Shown piece after piece: positions 26,095-33,797 of a stretch of DNA of 64,000 nt. The number at the start of each line of letters is the position of its first letter. Positions within the stretch are counted from its first letter, which is position 1. A program made the translations under genes and the position numbers. The stretch is from contig NZ_JAKQZG010000015.1 of NCBI RefSeq assembly GCF_024359545.1, positions 1-64,000 of the forward strand, in the 5' to 3' direction. The DNA is from Jiella marina (lineage in GTDB: Bacteria > Pseudomonadota > Alphaproteobacteria > Rhizobiales > Rhizobiaceae). The notes under the pieces are model-generated. The model was not told the DNA's origin. It made no database searches and saw only the letters and a program-made list of their open reading frames with translations.

Positions 26095-26523
26095 TTAAGA
26101 CGGCTCCGCCTCTCCCGGATCGAAGGAGAGACGATGTCCATCCGGCATCACCACGCGGTAGAAGCACGTGCTCCGACCGGTGTGGCAGGTCTCCTCCCGG
26201 CGCGCCACCGCAACTTTCAGCCAGACGGCGTCCTGGTCGCAGTCGACACGGATTTCCTTCACGCTCTGCAGGGCTCCCGACGTCTCTCCCTTTTTCCAAA
26301 GCGCGTTTCGCGACCGGGACCAGTAATGGGCGGTGCCGGTCGACAGGGTCAGTTCGAGGGCCTCGGCGTTCATGTGCGCAACCATGAGAAGTTCGCTACT
26401 CTCACAGTCGGTCACCACCGCGGTCACCAGACCGAACTGGTCGAACCGCGGGCGCAGGAGCTTGCCCTCTTCCTGCTCGATCTTGTCAGTGGAAGGCTCA
26501 GAAAACGCAACAGGCGTCGACAT
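26095..26523 (-). CDS. hisI: Phosphoribosyl-AMP cyclohydrolase
   Basis: This 142-residue enzyme opens the purine ring of phosphoribosyl-AMP in histidine biosynthesis. It contains the conserved [16 protein letters not shown] and [18 protein letters not shown] segments, the magnesium-binding [12 protein letters not shown] motif and the zinc-site cysteines in [13 protein letters not shown]. The length is that of the stand-alone cyclohydrolase; the pyrophosphohydrolase (HisE) domain is not attached. It lies 13 bases after folE on the same strand, a conserved neighbourhood in alphaproteobacteria. Confidence 0.97.
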   Translation of the reverse strand: MSTPVAFSEPSTDKIEQEEGKLLRPRFDQFGLVTAVVTDCESSELLMVAHMNAEALELTLSTGTAHYWSRSRNALWKKGETSGALQSVKEIRVDCDQDAVWLKVAVARREETCHTGRSTCFYRVVMPDGHRLSFDPGEAEPS

Positions 26524-26536
26524 GGGATGATGCGCG

Positions 26537-27160
26537 TCAGTTCGCCTGGCCGACCAGACGCAGGACCCGGTCCTTCAACGCGCTGTCCTCGGCAAAAACG
26601 CCGCGATAGGCGTTGGTCAGCGTCGTCGATCCCTTGCTGCGGATCCCGCGCATCGACATGCACATATGCTCCGCCTCGACGATGACCGCGACCCCCTTCG
26701 GCTTGAGGGTGTCATGCAACGCATCGGCGACCTGGGCGGTCATGGCTTCCTGGGTCTGCAGCCTGCGGCCGAACATGTCGACGAGGCGTGCAATCTTGGA
26801 GAGACCCAGCACACGCCCCTCCGGCAGATAGGCGACATGCGCCTTGCCGACGACGGGCACCATGTGGTGTTCGCAATGGGTGTGGAAGCTGATGTCCTTG
26901 ACGAGGACGAGGTCATCATAGCCCGCGACTTCCTCGAAGGTGCGACCGAGAACGTCCGCCGGTTCATAATTGTAGCCGCCGAACAATTCTTCATAGGCCT
27001 TGACCACGCGCTTCGGCGTTTCCTTCAGGCCTTCGCGCTCGGGGTCTTCGCCGATCCAGCGCAGCAAGGTCTCGACAGCGGCTTCCGCTTCGGCCCGACT
27101 GGGCCGGTCTCCGCGCCGATCGTCCGGCATGTCGGGAAATTTCTTGACGACAGCTTCCAT
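26537..27160 (-). CDS. folE: GTP cyclohydrolase I
   Basis: This 207-residue enzyme converts GTP to dihydroneopterin triphosphate at the start of folate (and other pterin) synthesis. Conserved motifs include [19 protein letters not shown], the zinc-ligand region [41 protein letters not shown] and [20 protein letters not shown]. The zinc-binding cysteines and histidines are intact, so it is a type I enzyme. The start at 27160 gives a normal family length; the frame runs on to 27370 without family similarity. It probably heads a leftward operon with hisI and the patatin gene. Confidence 0.96.
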   Translation of the reverse strand: MEAVVKKFPDMPDDRRGDRPSRAEAEAAVETLLRWIGEDPEREGLKETPKRVVKAYEELFGGYNYEPADVLGRTFEEVAGYDDLVLVKDISFHTHCEHHMVPVVGKAHVAYLPEGRVLGLSKIARLVDMFGRRLQTQEAMTAQVADALHDTLKPKGVAVIVEAEHMCMSMRGIRSKGSTTLTNAYRGVFAEDSALKDRVLRLVGQAN

Positions 27161-27436
27161 GCTTTCAGGCCCCGATCTCGTCGGAATTCGTGCTGCAACC
27201 CACAAGGAGTGATGGTCCGGCGCACTGGACGATCCCTCGGTGTTGGCTGCGGTCTTGCGGTTCTTCACGTGCGGGTCGTTCCTCGTGATGACGGCCATCT
27301 CTCGCACGAAGGCGATTTCGGGCAAATGATCCGGCTGAAAGCGACAACTATCGAACCGGCGCCCGGACACCTATATAATCAGACGGTAGGTAGTTTGACA
27401 GACCGCACAGCAAAAACCTCGGAGCGAGGCTATACC

Positions 27437-27883
27437 GTGATAGATGACGTCTATAATGCCAAGATCCTGGAATTCGCCGGAAATATTCCGCGCATCGGAC
27501 GCCTTGATGCGCCGGACGCCAGCGCCACGGCTCACTCGCGCCTGTGCGGTTCGACCGTCACCATCGATCTCAAGGTGGAAGACGGGCAAGTCTCGGATTT
27601 TGCGCATGAAGTGAAGGCTTGCGCGCTGGGACAGGCCTCGTCCTCGGTCATGGCACGCAACATCATCGGAGCGACGCCCGAAGAGCTTCGAAGCGTACGC
27701 GAGGCGATGCGCGCCATGCTCAAGGAGAATGCCGCTCCACCCGAGGGCCGCTTTGCGGATCTCAAATATCTGGAGCCCGTCCGCGACCATAAGGCGCGGC
27801 ACGCCTCGACGCTTCTGACCTTCGACGCGGTGGTCGACGCGCTCGACCAGATCGAGGCAGAGAAACGGGGCGAGGCGGCCTGA
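27437..27883 (+). CDS. IscU/NifU-like iron-sulfur cluster scaffold protein
   Basis: This 148-residue protein resembles the U-type scaffold for iron-sulfur clusters. It starts at a GTG with the family opening IDDVYNAKILEFAGNIPRIGRL. The first scaffold cysteine lies in SRLCGSTVTIDL and the second in VKACALGQASSSVMA; the third conserved cysteine region is replaced by DHKARHASTLL, as is normal for this alphaproteobacterial subgroup. With only two cysteines it may bind clusters weakly or work as an accessory. It is divergent from folE and precedes an inserted toxin-antitoxin pair. Confidence 0.85.
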   Translation: MIDDVYNAKILEFAGNIPRIGRLDAPDASATAHSRLCGSTVTIDLKVEDGQVSDFAHEVKACALGQASSSVMARNIIGATPEELRSVREAMRAMLKENAAPPEGRFADLKYLEPVRDHKARHASTLLTFDAVVDALDQIEAEKRGEAA

Positions 27884-27911
27884 GCCGTCGGAGGGGGAAC
27901 GAGGTCGTGCG

Positions 27912-28202
27912 ATGAAACCGTCGGAGGCGCTCGAGAAGCATCGCGAGACGATCCGTGAAGTGCTCTCGCGCTATCCGGTCAGCAATCCGCGAATCTTCGG
28001 CTCGGTGGCGCGTGGCGAGGATACGGAGCGAAGCGATCTCGACATCATCGTTGAAGGGCATGACCCGCTGTCTTATTTCGATCTGTTCCGTGCCCAGGAC
28101 GAATTGAAGAGCAAAACCGGTCTGGCCGTGGACCTCAGGCTGGACGGCGAATTCTCGCCACGCGTTCTCCGGCGCATTCAGCGGGATTTCATCGCGCTTT
28201 GA
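27912..28202 (+). CDS. MNT-type nucleotidyltransferase antitoxin (MntA-like)
   Basis: This 96-residue protein is a minimal nucleotidyltransferase. It has the GSVARGEDTERSDLDIIVEG motif (GS followed after ten residues by DLD), with the catalytic aspartates present, and a further aspartate in LAVDLRLDG. In HEPN-MNT toxin-antitoxin systems the MNT partner neutralises the HEPN ribonuclease by adding AMP near its active site. Its stop codon overlaps the TTG start of the next gene (TTGA), so the two are translationally coupled. The pair sits between iron-sulfur and yidD genes. Confidence 0.9.
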   Translation: MKPSEALEKHRETIREVLSRYPVSNPRIFGSVARGEDTERSDLDIIVEGHDPLSYFDLFRAQDELKSKTGLAVDLRLDGEFSPRVLRRIQRDFIAL

Positions 28203-28576
28203 CCGACGATCCAATCGATCCGGTTCTGCTCGATCTGCTCGTCAGTTTGCATGAGGCCTGCCTGCGGTGCCAACGGGTCGCAGGGCGGACGTCACTTGAA
28301 GGCGTGGCCACGGATGAGTTTGCGCAATTGGCTGTCTCTAAAGCCATCGAACAAGTGGGCGAGGGTGCGCATCGCGTGCTTCGAAAGTTCCCGGAATTCG
28401 TAGCGGAACATCCGGAAATCGAATTCCGCTACGCCTTCTTGATGCGCAACCGCATCGCTCATGGTTACGACACGCTGGACTGGCCGACATTGTGGCAGAT
28501 CGCGGTGACGTCGGTCCCGGAATTTCGCAAGTCGCTCGAACCCATTCTCAAAGATGCCGGCGAAGATCTCCCGTAA
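28199..28576 (+). CDS. HEPN-domain toxin (HepT/DUF86-like)
   Basis: This 125-residue alpha-helical protein carries the HEPN ribonuclease motif R-x4-H in FLMRNRIAHGYDTLDW, with the following tyrosine that is AMPylated in studied HepT proteins. Helical segments QLAVSKAIEQVGEGAHRVLR resemble the DUF86 family. It starts at a TTG overlapping the MNT gene stop and its end overlaps the start of yidD by 23 bases, so it is tightly packed. It likely forms a toxin-antitoxin pair with the MNT protein. Confidence 0.88.
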   Translation: MTDDPIDPVLLDLLVSLHEACLRCQRVAGRTSLEGVATDEFAQLAVSKAIEQVGEGAHRVLRKFPEFVAEHPEIEFRYAFLMRNRIAHGYDTLDWPTLWQIAVTSVPEFRKSLEPILKDAGEDLP

Positions 28577-28820
28577 CTACACCGGTCCGTGGCGCAGAAC
28601 ACCGGGTCGCTTGCTCGGCGTGGCCTTCGTGCGCGCCTATCAGCTCAGCTTTTCGCCGCTGATCGGGGGGCATTGCAGGCATATCCCGACCTGTTCCGAA
28701 TATGCCTATGAAGCGATTGCGCGGCATGGGCTGTGGCGCGGCGGCTGGCTCTCGGCGAAGCGTGTCGCCAAATGCGGTCCCTTCGGCGGCCATGGCATCG
28801 ACAACGTTCCGGATCGATAG
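28554..28820 (+). CDS. yidD: Membrane protein insertion efficiency factor
   Basis: This 88-residue protein matches YidD, a small amphipathic protein that assists YidC-dependent insertion of inner-membrane proteins. It contains the family core [37 protein letters not shown] with the CR-x3-TCSEYA pattern, then [24 protein letters not shown]. The start overlaps the HEPN gene by 23 bases. yidD before thrS and near the iscU-folE-hisI block is a common order in related bacteria. Confidence 0.95.
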   Translation: MPAKISRNYTGPWRRTPGRLLGVAFVRAYQLSFSPLIGGHCRHIPTCSEYAYEAIARHGLWRGGWLSAKRVAKCGPFGGHGIDNVPDR

Positions 28821-28990
28821 AGCGGGCAGAAGCTTGGCCGAAACTGCCGCCGCGGCGGAGACGGAGTCTTGTTTCACGGATTCGTCTTGTGACGCGTCGG
28901 CGACCCGACTATATCGCGGCCGGGCTTGAAGCTCACGCCAATCACACCACCCGCGCTCGTAGGCGGGACTGGACAACAGGAGACATGACA

Positions 28991-30976
28991 ATGGCCGAGG
29001 CCGTTTCCCTTTCTTTTCCCGATGGTTCCGAGCGCTCTTACGATGCCGCGATCAGCGGCGCGGAGATCGCGACCGGCATTTCCAAGTCGCTCGCCAAGAA
29101 GGCCATCGCCTACGCGCTCGACGGCGAAGTACGTGACCTCGCCGATCCGGTCGGTCGCTCCGGCCAACTGGAAATCCTGACCCGCGACGACCCGCGTGCG
29201 CTCGAACTCATCCGGCATGACGCTGCCCATGTGATGGCCGAAGCCGTGCAGGAACTCTGGCCTGGCACCCAGGTCACCATCGGCCCGGTGATCGAGAACG
29301 GTTTCTATTACGATTTTGCTCGCAACGAGCCCTTCACCCCGGACGATCTGCCGGTCATTGAAAAGAAGATGGCCGAGATCATCCGTCGCAATGCGCGCTT
29401 CACCAAGGAAGTCTGGCCGCGCGACAAGGCCAAGCAGGTCTTCGCCCAGAAGGGCGAGAACTACAAGGTCGAGCTGGTCGACGCGATCCCCGAGGATCAG
29501 GACGTCAAGATCTATTCGCAGGGCGCGTGGTTCGATCTGTGTCGCGGGCCGCACATGGTCTCGACCGGACAGATCGGCGACGCGTTCAAGCTGATGAAGG
29601 TGGCCGGCGCCTATTGGCGGGGCGATGCCAACAACCCGATGCTGACCCGCATCTACGGGACGGCCTGGGCGACCAAGGAGCAACTCGCCAACTATCTCCA
29701 CATGCTGGAGGAAGCCGAGAAGCGCGACCATCGCCGCCTCGGCCGCGAGATGGATCTCTTCCACTTCCAGGAGGAAGGGCCGGGCGTCGTCTTCTGGCAC
29801 GGCAAGGGCTGGCGCATGTTCCAGACCCTCGTCTCCTATATGCGCCGGCGGCTCGAAGGCGTCTATGACGAGGTCAACGCCCCGCAGGTGCTCGACAATT
29901 CGCTCTGGAAGACCTCCGGCCACTGGGGCTGGTATCGCGAGAACATGTTCGCGGTCACCTGCGCCGACGAAGAGGCCGAGGACGAGCGCGTCTTCGCGCT
30001 GAAGCCGATGAACTGCCCGGGCCATGTCCAGATCTTCAAGCACGGCCTGAAATCCTATCGCGAACTGCCGATCCGGCTTGCGGAATTCGGCACGGTCCAT
30101 CGCTATGAGCCGTCGGGCGCCATGCATGGGTTGATGCGCGTGCGCGGCTTCACCCAGGACGATGCGCATGTCTTCTGCACCGAGGAGCAGATGGCGGCGG
30201 AATGCCTGCGCATCAACGATCTGATCCTGTCGGTCTACGAGGATTTCGGCTTTGAAGAGATCGTCGTGAAGCTTTCCACCCGGCCGGAAAAGCGCGTCGG
30301 CTCCGACGAGAGCTGGGACCGCGCGGAAAGGATCATGGGCGAGGTGTTGGAACAGATCGCCAGCCAGTCCGGCGGGCGGATCAAGACCGGCATCCTGCCG
30401 GGCGAGGGCGCGTTCTACGGCCCGAAATTCGAATACACGCTGCGGGATGCGATCGGCCGCGAGTGGCAATGCGGCACCACCCAGGTCGACTTCAACCTGC
30501 CGGAACGCTTCGGCGCGTTCTATATCGATCAGAACTCCGAAAAGCGGCAGCCGGTGATGATCCACCGGGCGATCTGCGGGTCGATGGAGCGCTTCCTCGG
30601 GATTCTCATCGAGAACTATGCCGGTCACATGCCGCTCTGGTTCGCGCCGGAGCAGGTGGTCGTCGCGACCATCACCTCCGAGGCGGACGATTACGCGATG
30701 GAAGTCGCTGCGGCGTTGAAGGCGGCGGGGCTGAGGGCGAGCGTCGATCTGCGGAACGAAAAGATCAACTACAAGGTCCGCGAGCATTCGCTGGCCAAGG
30801 TCCCGGTCATGCTCGTCTGCGGCAAGCGGGAAGCCGAAGAGCGGACGGTCAACATCCGCCGGCTCGGCTCGCGCGACCAGACTGCCCGCGGTCTCGACGA
30901 GGCGATCGAGATCCTCGCAGCGGAGTCCGTGCCGCCGGACCTGAAGCGTGACGGAGCGGGTCTCAGGGCAGCCTGA
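28991..30976 (+). CDS. thrS: Threonyl-tRNA synthetase
   Basis: This enzyme of about 661 residues charges tRNA-Thr. The TGS domain begins at [18 protein letters not shown]; the editing domain contains [17 protein letters not shown] and the later [12 protein letters not shown]; the class II core has motif 2 near [31 protein letters not shown] and motif 3 near [19 protein letters not shown]; an anticodon-binding domain follows from [14 protein letters not shown]. The ATG at 28991 is chosen because AGGAG lies eight bases upstream; the ATG at 28985 would be too close. A strong hairpin follows the stop. Confidence 0.98.
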   Translation: MAEAVSLSFPDGSERSYDAAISGAEIATGISKSLAKKAIAYALDGEVRDLADPVGRSGQLEILTRDDPRALELIRHDAAHVMAEAVQELWPGTQVTIGPVIENGFYYDFARNEPFTPDDLPVIEKKMAEIIRRNARFTKEVWPRDKAKQVFAQKGENYKVELVDAIPEDQDVKIYSQGAWFDLCRGPHMVSTGQIGDAFKLMKVAGAYWRGDANNPMLTRIYGTAWATKEQLANYLHMLEEAEKRDHRRLGREMDLFHFQEEGPGVVFWHGKGWRMFQTLVSYMRRRLEGVYDEVNAPQVLDNSLWKTSGHWGWYRENMFAVTCADEEAEDERVFALKPMNCPGHVQIFKHGLKSYRELPIRLAEFGTVHRYEPSGAMHGLMRVRGFTQDDAHVFCTEEQMAAECLRINDLILSVYEDFGFEEIVVKLSTRPEKRVGSDESWDRAERIMGEVLEQIASQSGGRIKTGILPGEGAFYGPKFEYTLRDAIGREWQCGTTQVDFNLPERFGAFYIDQNSEKRQPVMIHRAICGSMERFLGILIENYAGHMPLWFAPEQVVVATITSEADDYAMEVAAALKAAGLRASVDLRNEKINYKVREHSLAKVPVMLVCGKREAEERTVNIRRLGSRDQTARGLDEAIEILAAESVPPDLKRDGAGLRAA

Positions 30977-30995
30977 GACCATTCATCAAACAAGA

Positions 30996-31032
30996 AAGCG
31001 GAGAGGGCGCCCCGATCGCGCCTTCTCCGCTT
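30996..31032 (+). terminator. Terminator hairpin after thrS
   Basis: AAGCGGAGAGGGCGC at 30996-31010 pairs with GCGCCTTCTCCGCTT ending at 31032, with one G-T wobble and a small loop. The long GC-rich stem sits 20 bases after the thrS stop and is a good intrinsic terminator candidate, though the downstream U-run is weak. Confidence 0.6.
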
Positions 31033-31161
31033 CCTTCGATTTGGAGGGAGTTGCACCCTCATCGAATCGTCTTGTTGAACCGCTTGCGAGCAAGAATGCA
31101 TGGGGATCGGGTGCTTTGAGGAGCCGTTCCTCCGCCGCGCAGCCGTGGAATCCAGCCTGCC

Positions 31162-32379
31162 TCAGTCGCCCGAACCCCCGAACTGATCCGGTGTCGAGAT
31201 CAGGTCCGAGGTCAGGACCTCGACGTCGGTGTCCTCGCCGGCCTCGACCTTGAAGCCGCGCTGATAAACCCGGTCGTTGTTCTTGGCGACGATGACATAG
31301 TCACCCTCGGCAAGCACCATCGAGGGGAACGCGCCGACGCTCTCGCGCACCAGATCGCCGGAGGCCGTGGTGATCGTCCAGGCCGTGTCTGCGATCGCCT
31401 CACCGCCATGTTCGCGCACCAGCTTCATGGTCAGAAGGGCCGCCCTGTGGGTGAGGGTCGCTTCGGTCAGCTTGCCCGCCTCGACACGAATCTCGGCGCG
31501 AACCAGCGCATTGACCGAGCCGTAATTCGAGACGACGTGATAGGTGCCGGAATTGAGCCGAACCACCTTCTCGGGCGGCACGTCGCTGGCGACGAGTTGA
31601 CGATCCGCCTCCGCCTTGGCGTCGGTGTAGATGTCGAAGGTGAGACGCGAGGCAGCCGGTTTCTCGTCGTCACCGACGACGGCGTTGAGCTTGAGTCCGC
31701 CGGCGTCGAGCGTGATGGTCTCGCGGGTCTTCACGCCGGGAAAGTCGATCCGCTTCACGGTTCCGGCGCGTCCGAAACCCACGTGAAGGATATAGGAGCC
31801 GGCGGGAACCTCGAAATCAGGCGCTGCTCTTTCCGAGGACGCCACCAGGGAGGGGCGGCCATCCAGCGACGGAACGGCGGCGAAGAGCCGCCAGATCAGC
31901 CCGTTGGGAATGGGCTCTCCCTCTTCGGAAAGACGGGCCGAAAGCGAGAGTGTCGCGTTGCTGCGAAACAGGTTCTGATTGGGAACGGATTGCGGCGCGT
32001 AGGCCGGCAGGCCCGGCAGATCGATCTTCGGAGCGACCGGCGCGCCATCCGGGCGGTTCGGCAGAGCGATCGGCTCGAAAGACCGCAAGGAGCGGATTGG
32101 CGGCGCACCAACATCGGCCGCCTGGGGAATGATGTCGGATGCGGACGGCGATGAATAAGGGCCCGGCTTTCCCGGTCCGTCACCGTCGAGAAGACCGCCA
32201 AGACCACCGCCCTGAAAGAACCCCCCGCCATTGCGGTCTTGGGCCGTTGCAGAATGCGGGTTCAGCCCGGCGAGGGCGATAGTACTGGCGATGCACAGAC
32301 GAACCACAAGACGCGCGTCGGCGCGCCGCGCGATCGCGAGCGACGCTCTGTACAAGCCCCGGAACCTGCTTTCCCTCAT
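31162..32379 (-). CDS. Secreted protein of unknown function with repeated beta-sandwich-like segments
   Basis: This 405-residue protein has a long N-terminal signal region (basic start, hydrophobic core LCIASTIALAGLNPHSATAQ, cleavage near residue 45) followed by a glycine/proline-rich linker and a body of repeating beta-type segments: TLSLSARLSEEGEPIPNG, FEVPAGSYILHVGFG, RLNSGTYHVVSNYG and VLAEGDYVIVAKN. These phrases are typical of carboxypeptidase-regulatory-like or prealbumin-like folds that recur in exported proteins. No catalytic motif is seen. The ATG at 32379 is preferred because it places the signal peptide at the N-terminus. It is divergent from the nitroreductase gene. Confidence 0.75.
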   Translation of the reverse strand: MRESRFRGLYRASLAIARRADARLVVRLCIASTIALAGLNPHSATAQDRNGGGFFQGGGLGGLLDGDGPGKPGPYSSPSASDIIPQAADVGAPPIRSLRSFEPIALPNRPDGAPVAPKIDLPGLPAYAPQSVPNQNLFRSNATLSLSARLSEEGEPIPNGLIWRLFAAVPSLDGRPSLVASSERAAPDFEVPAGSYILHVGFGRAGTVKRIDFPGVKTRETITLDAGGLKLNAVVGDDEKPAASRLTFDIYTDAKAEADRQLVASDVPPEKVVRLNSGTYHVVSNYGSVNALVRAEIRVEAGKLTEATLTHRAALLTMKLVREHGGEAIADTAWTITTASGDLVRESVGAFPSMVLAEGDYVIVAKNNDRVYQRGFKVEAGEDTDVEVLTSDLISTPDQFGGSGD

Positions 32380-32545
32380 GTGGCGGCTGCTCCCATGCCC
32401 GGAGTCATGAGCCCAAATGCGGGTCGAATTCAAGGCATTCTCCGCACAATCGCAGGAGTCCTGAAAGAGCGTGTCGAAATCGCCACGGCGATTGCCACGG
32501 GCTCGCGAACGAACTAGCACTCTGTCGGAATCTGGAGACTTCGAA

Positions 32546-33130
32546 TTGACAGACGCATCGACTCATCTTTCCACCCGGCGTTCCATCCCCATTCCCATGC
32601 TCGGCGGCCCGGCACCGGAGGGGGATCAACTCGAACGCATGCTGACAATCGCCGCGCGTGTCCCCGACCACGGCAAGCTCGCTCCCTGGCGGTTCATTCT
32701 GTACCGCGGCGAGCCCGCAGCGAAGATCGGCGAGGCCCTGGCGAGCCTCGTGGCGAAGCGCGAAGGCGACCGGATGACAGACAATCGCCACCAGGTGGAA
32801 TGCGAGCGGTTCACCCGGGCGCCGCTCGTCGTCGGGGTGATCTCGACGGCGAAGGAGCATGTGAAGATCCCGATCTGGGAGCAGCAGCTCTCGGGCGCCG
32901 CGGCGGCGATGAATCTCGTCCATGCCGCTCATGCCGAGGGTTTTGCCGCGAACTGGGTGACCGAATGGGTCGCCTATGACGAGGAGGCCAAGGCCATTCT
33001 CGGCATCGCGGCGGACGAAAAGGTCGTCGGCTTCATCCACATCGGAACGCCGCAGACCGGCCCGTCCGAGCGACCGCGGCCGGAGCTTTCGACGATCGTC
33101 TCCGAAGCCCGGGCGCCGGAGACTGCCTGA
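32546..33130 (+). CDS. Nitroreductase family protein
   Basis: This 194-residue FMN-dependent oxidoreductase has the nitroreductase markers: an N-terminal RRS that binds the FMN phosphate (LSTRRSIPIP), ARVPDHGKLAPWRFI, AAAAMNLVHAAHAEGFAANWVTEW, and a C-terminal VVGFIHIGTP strand. Family members reduce nitro groups, quinones or flavins with NAD(P)H. The likely start is a TTG at 32546 with GGAG eight bases before; it gives the usual N-terminus. The stop overlaps the flavin-reductase start by one base, so the pair is co-translated. Confidence 0.9.
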   Translation: MTDASTHLSTRRSIPIPMLGGPAPEGDQLERMLTIAARVPDHGKLAPWRFILYRGEPAAKIGEALASLVAKREGDRMTDNRHQVECERFTRAPLVVGVISTAKEHVKIPIWEQQLSGAAAAMNLVHAAHAEGFAANWVTEWVAYDEEAKAILGIAADEKVVGFIHIGTPQTGPSERPRPELSTIVSEARAPETA

Positions 33131-33753
33131 TGCTCTTCTACACGACCGATACGAACCAGCACGGTCTGCCGCACGATCCCTTCAAGGCGATCGTGGCGCC
33201 GCGTCCGATCGGCTGGATCTCCACCCGCAGCAAGGCCGGCGAGGTCAACCTCGCGCCCTACAGCTTCTTCAACGCGATCAGCGACAATCCGAAGCTCGTC
33301 ATGTTCTCCTCGGCTGGCATGAAGGACACGGCGAGCTTTGCCATCGAGAAGGGTGAGTTCGCCGCCAATCTGGCGACGCGGGATCTCGCGAAGCACGTCA
33401 ACCGTAGTTCCGCCCCGGCGCCGCGCGGCGTCAGCGAATTCACCTTTTCCGGTCTCACCGAAGCTCCCTGCCGAGTCGTCGACGTCCCGCGGGTTGCCGA
33501 GAGCCCGGCGGTACTGGAATGCCAGGTGACGGATCATTTCCAGCCCAAGGCGCTTGACGGCGCCTTCTCGAAGAACACGGTCGTGATCGGTCAGGTCGTC
33601 GCCATCCATATCGACGAGCGAATTCTCATCGACGGCCAGATCGACATGGGGCTCGCCGCGCCGCTGTCCCGCCTCGGCTATCTGGACTATGCGGTGACGG
33701 ACCAGGTGTTTCAGATGCGCCGGCCGCGCGAACCCGACGCTTCCGACATCTGA
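33130..33753 (+). CDS. Flavin reductase family (FMN-binding) protein
   Basis: This 207-residue protein has the split-barrel FMN-binding fold of the flavin reductase family: IVAPRPIGWISTRSKAGEVNLAPYSFFNAISDNPKLVMFSSAGMKDTASFAIEKGEFAANLATRDL, then a conserved LECQVTDHF segment and VVIGQVVAIHIDERILIDGQID near the end. It probably binds FMN and either supplies reduced flavin to a partner or acts on a small substrate. It overlaps the preceding nitroreductase by one base, which suggests a joint redox role. Confidence 0.9.
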   Translation: MLFYTTDTNQHGLPHDPFKAIVAPRPIGWISTRSKAGEVNLAPYSFFNAISDNPKLVMFSSAGMKDTASFAIEKGEFAANLATRDLAKHVNRSSAPAPRGVSEFTFSGLTEAPCRVVDVPRVAESPAVLECQVTDHFQPKALDGAFSKNTVVIGQVVAIHIDERILIDGQIDMGLAAPLSRLGYLDYAVTDQVFQMRRPREPDASDI

Positions 33754-33797
33754 GGTTTCCGGCCGACGCGGTCCGAGTCTGGTGGTTCGGCCGGAGG

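Noticed and set aside
24207-26387. A 726-residue plus-strand frame spanning the exonuclease, patatin and hisI genes
   Set aside because: It crosses three well-supported minus-strand genes and has no domain of its own.
28874-30982. A 702-residue minus-strand frame opposite thrS
   Set aside because: It is a shadow of the thrS codon pattern; no domain, no ribosome site and fully overlapped by an essential gene.
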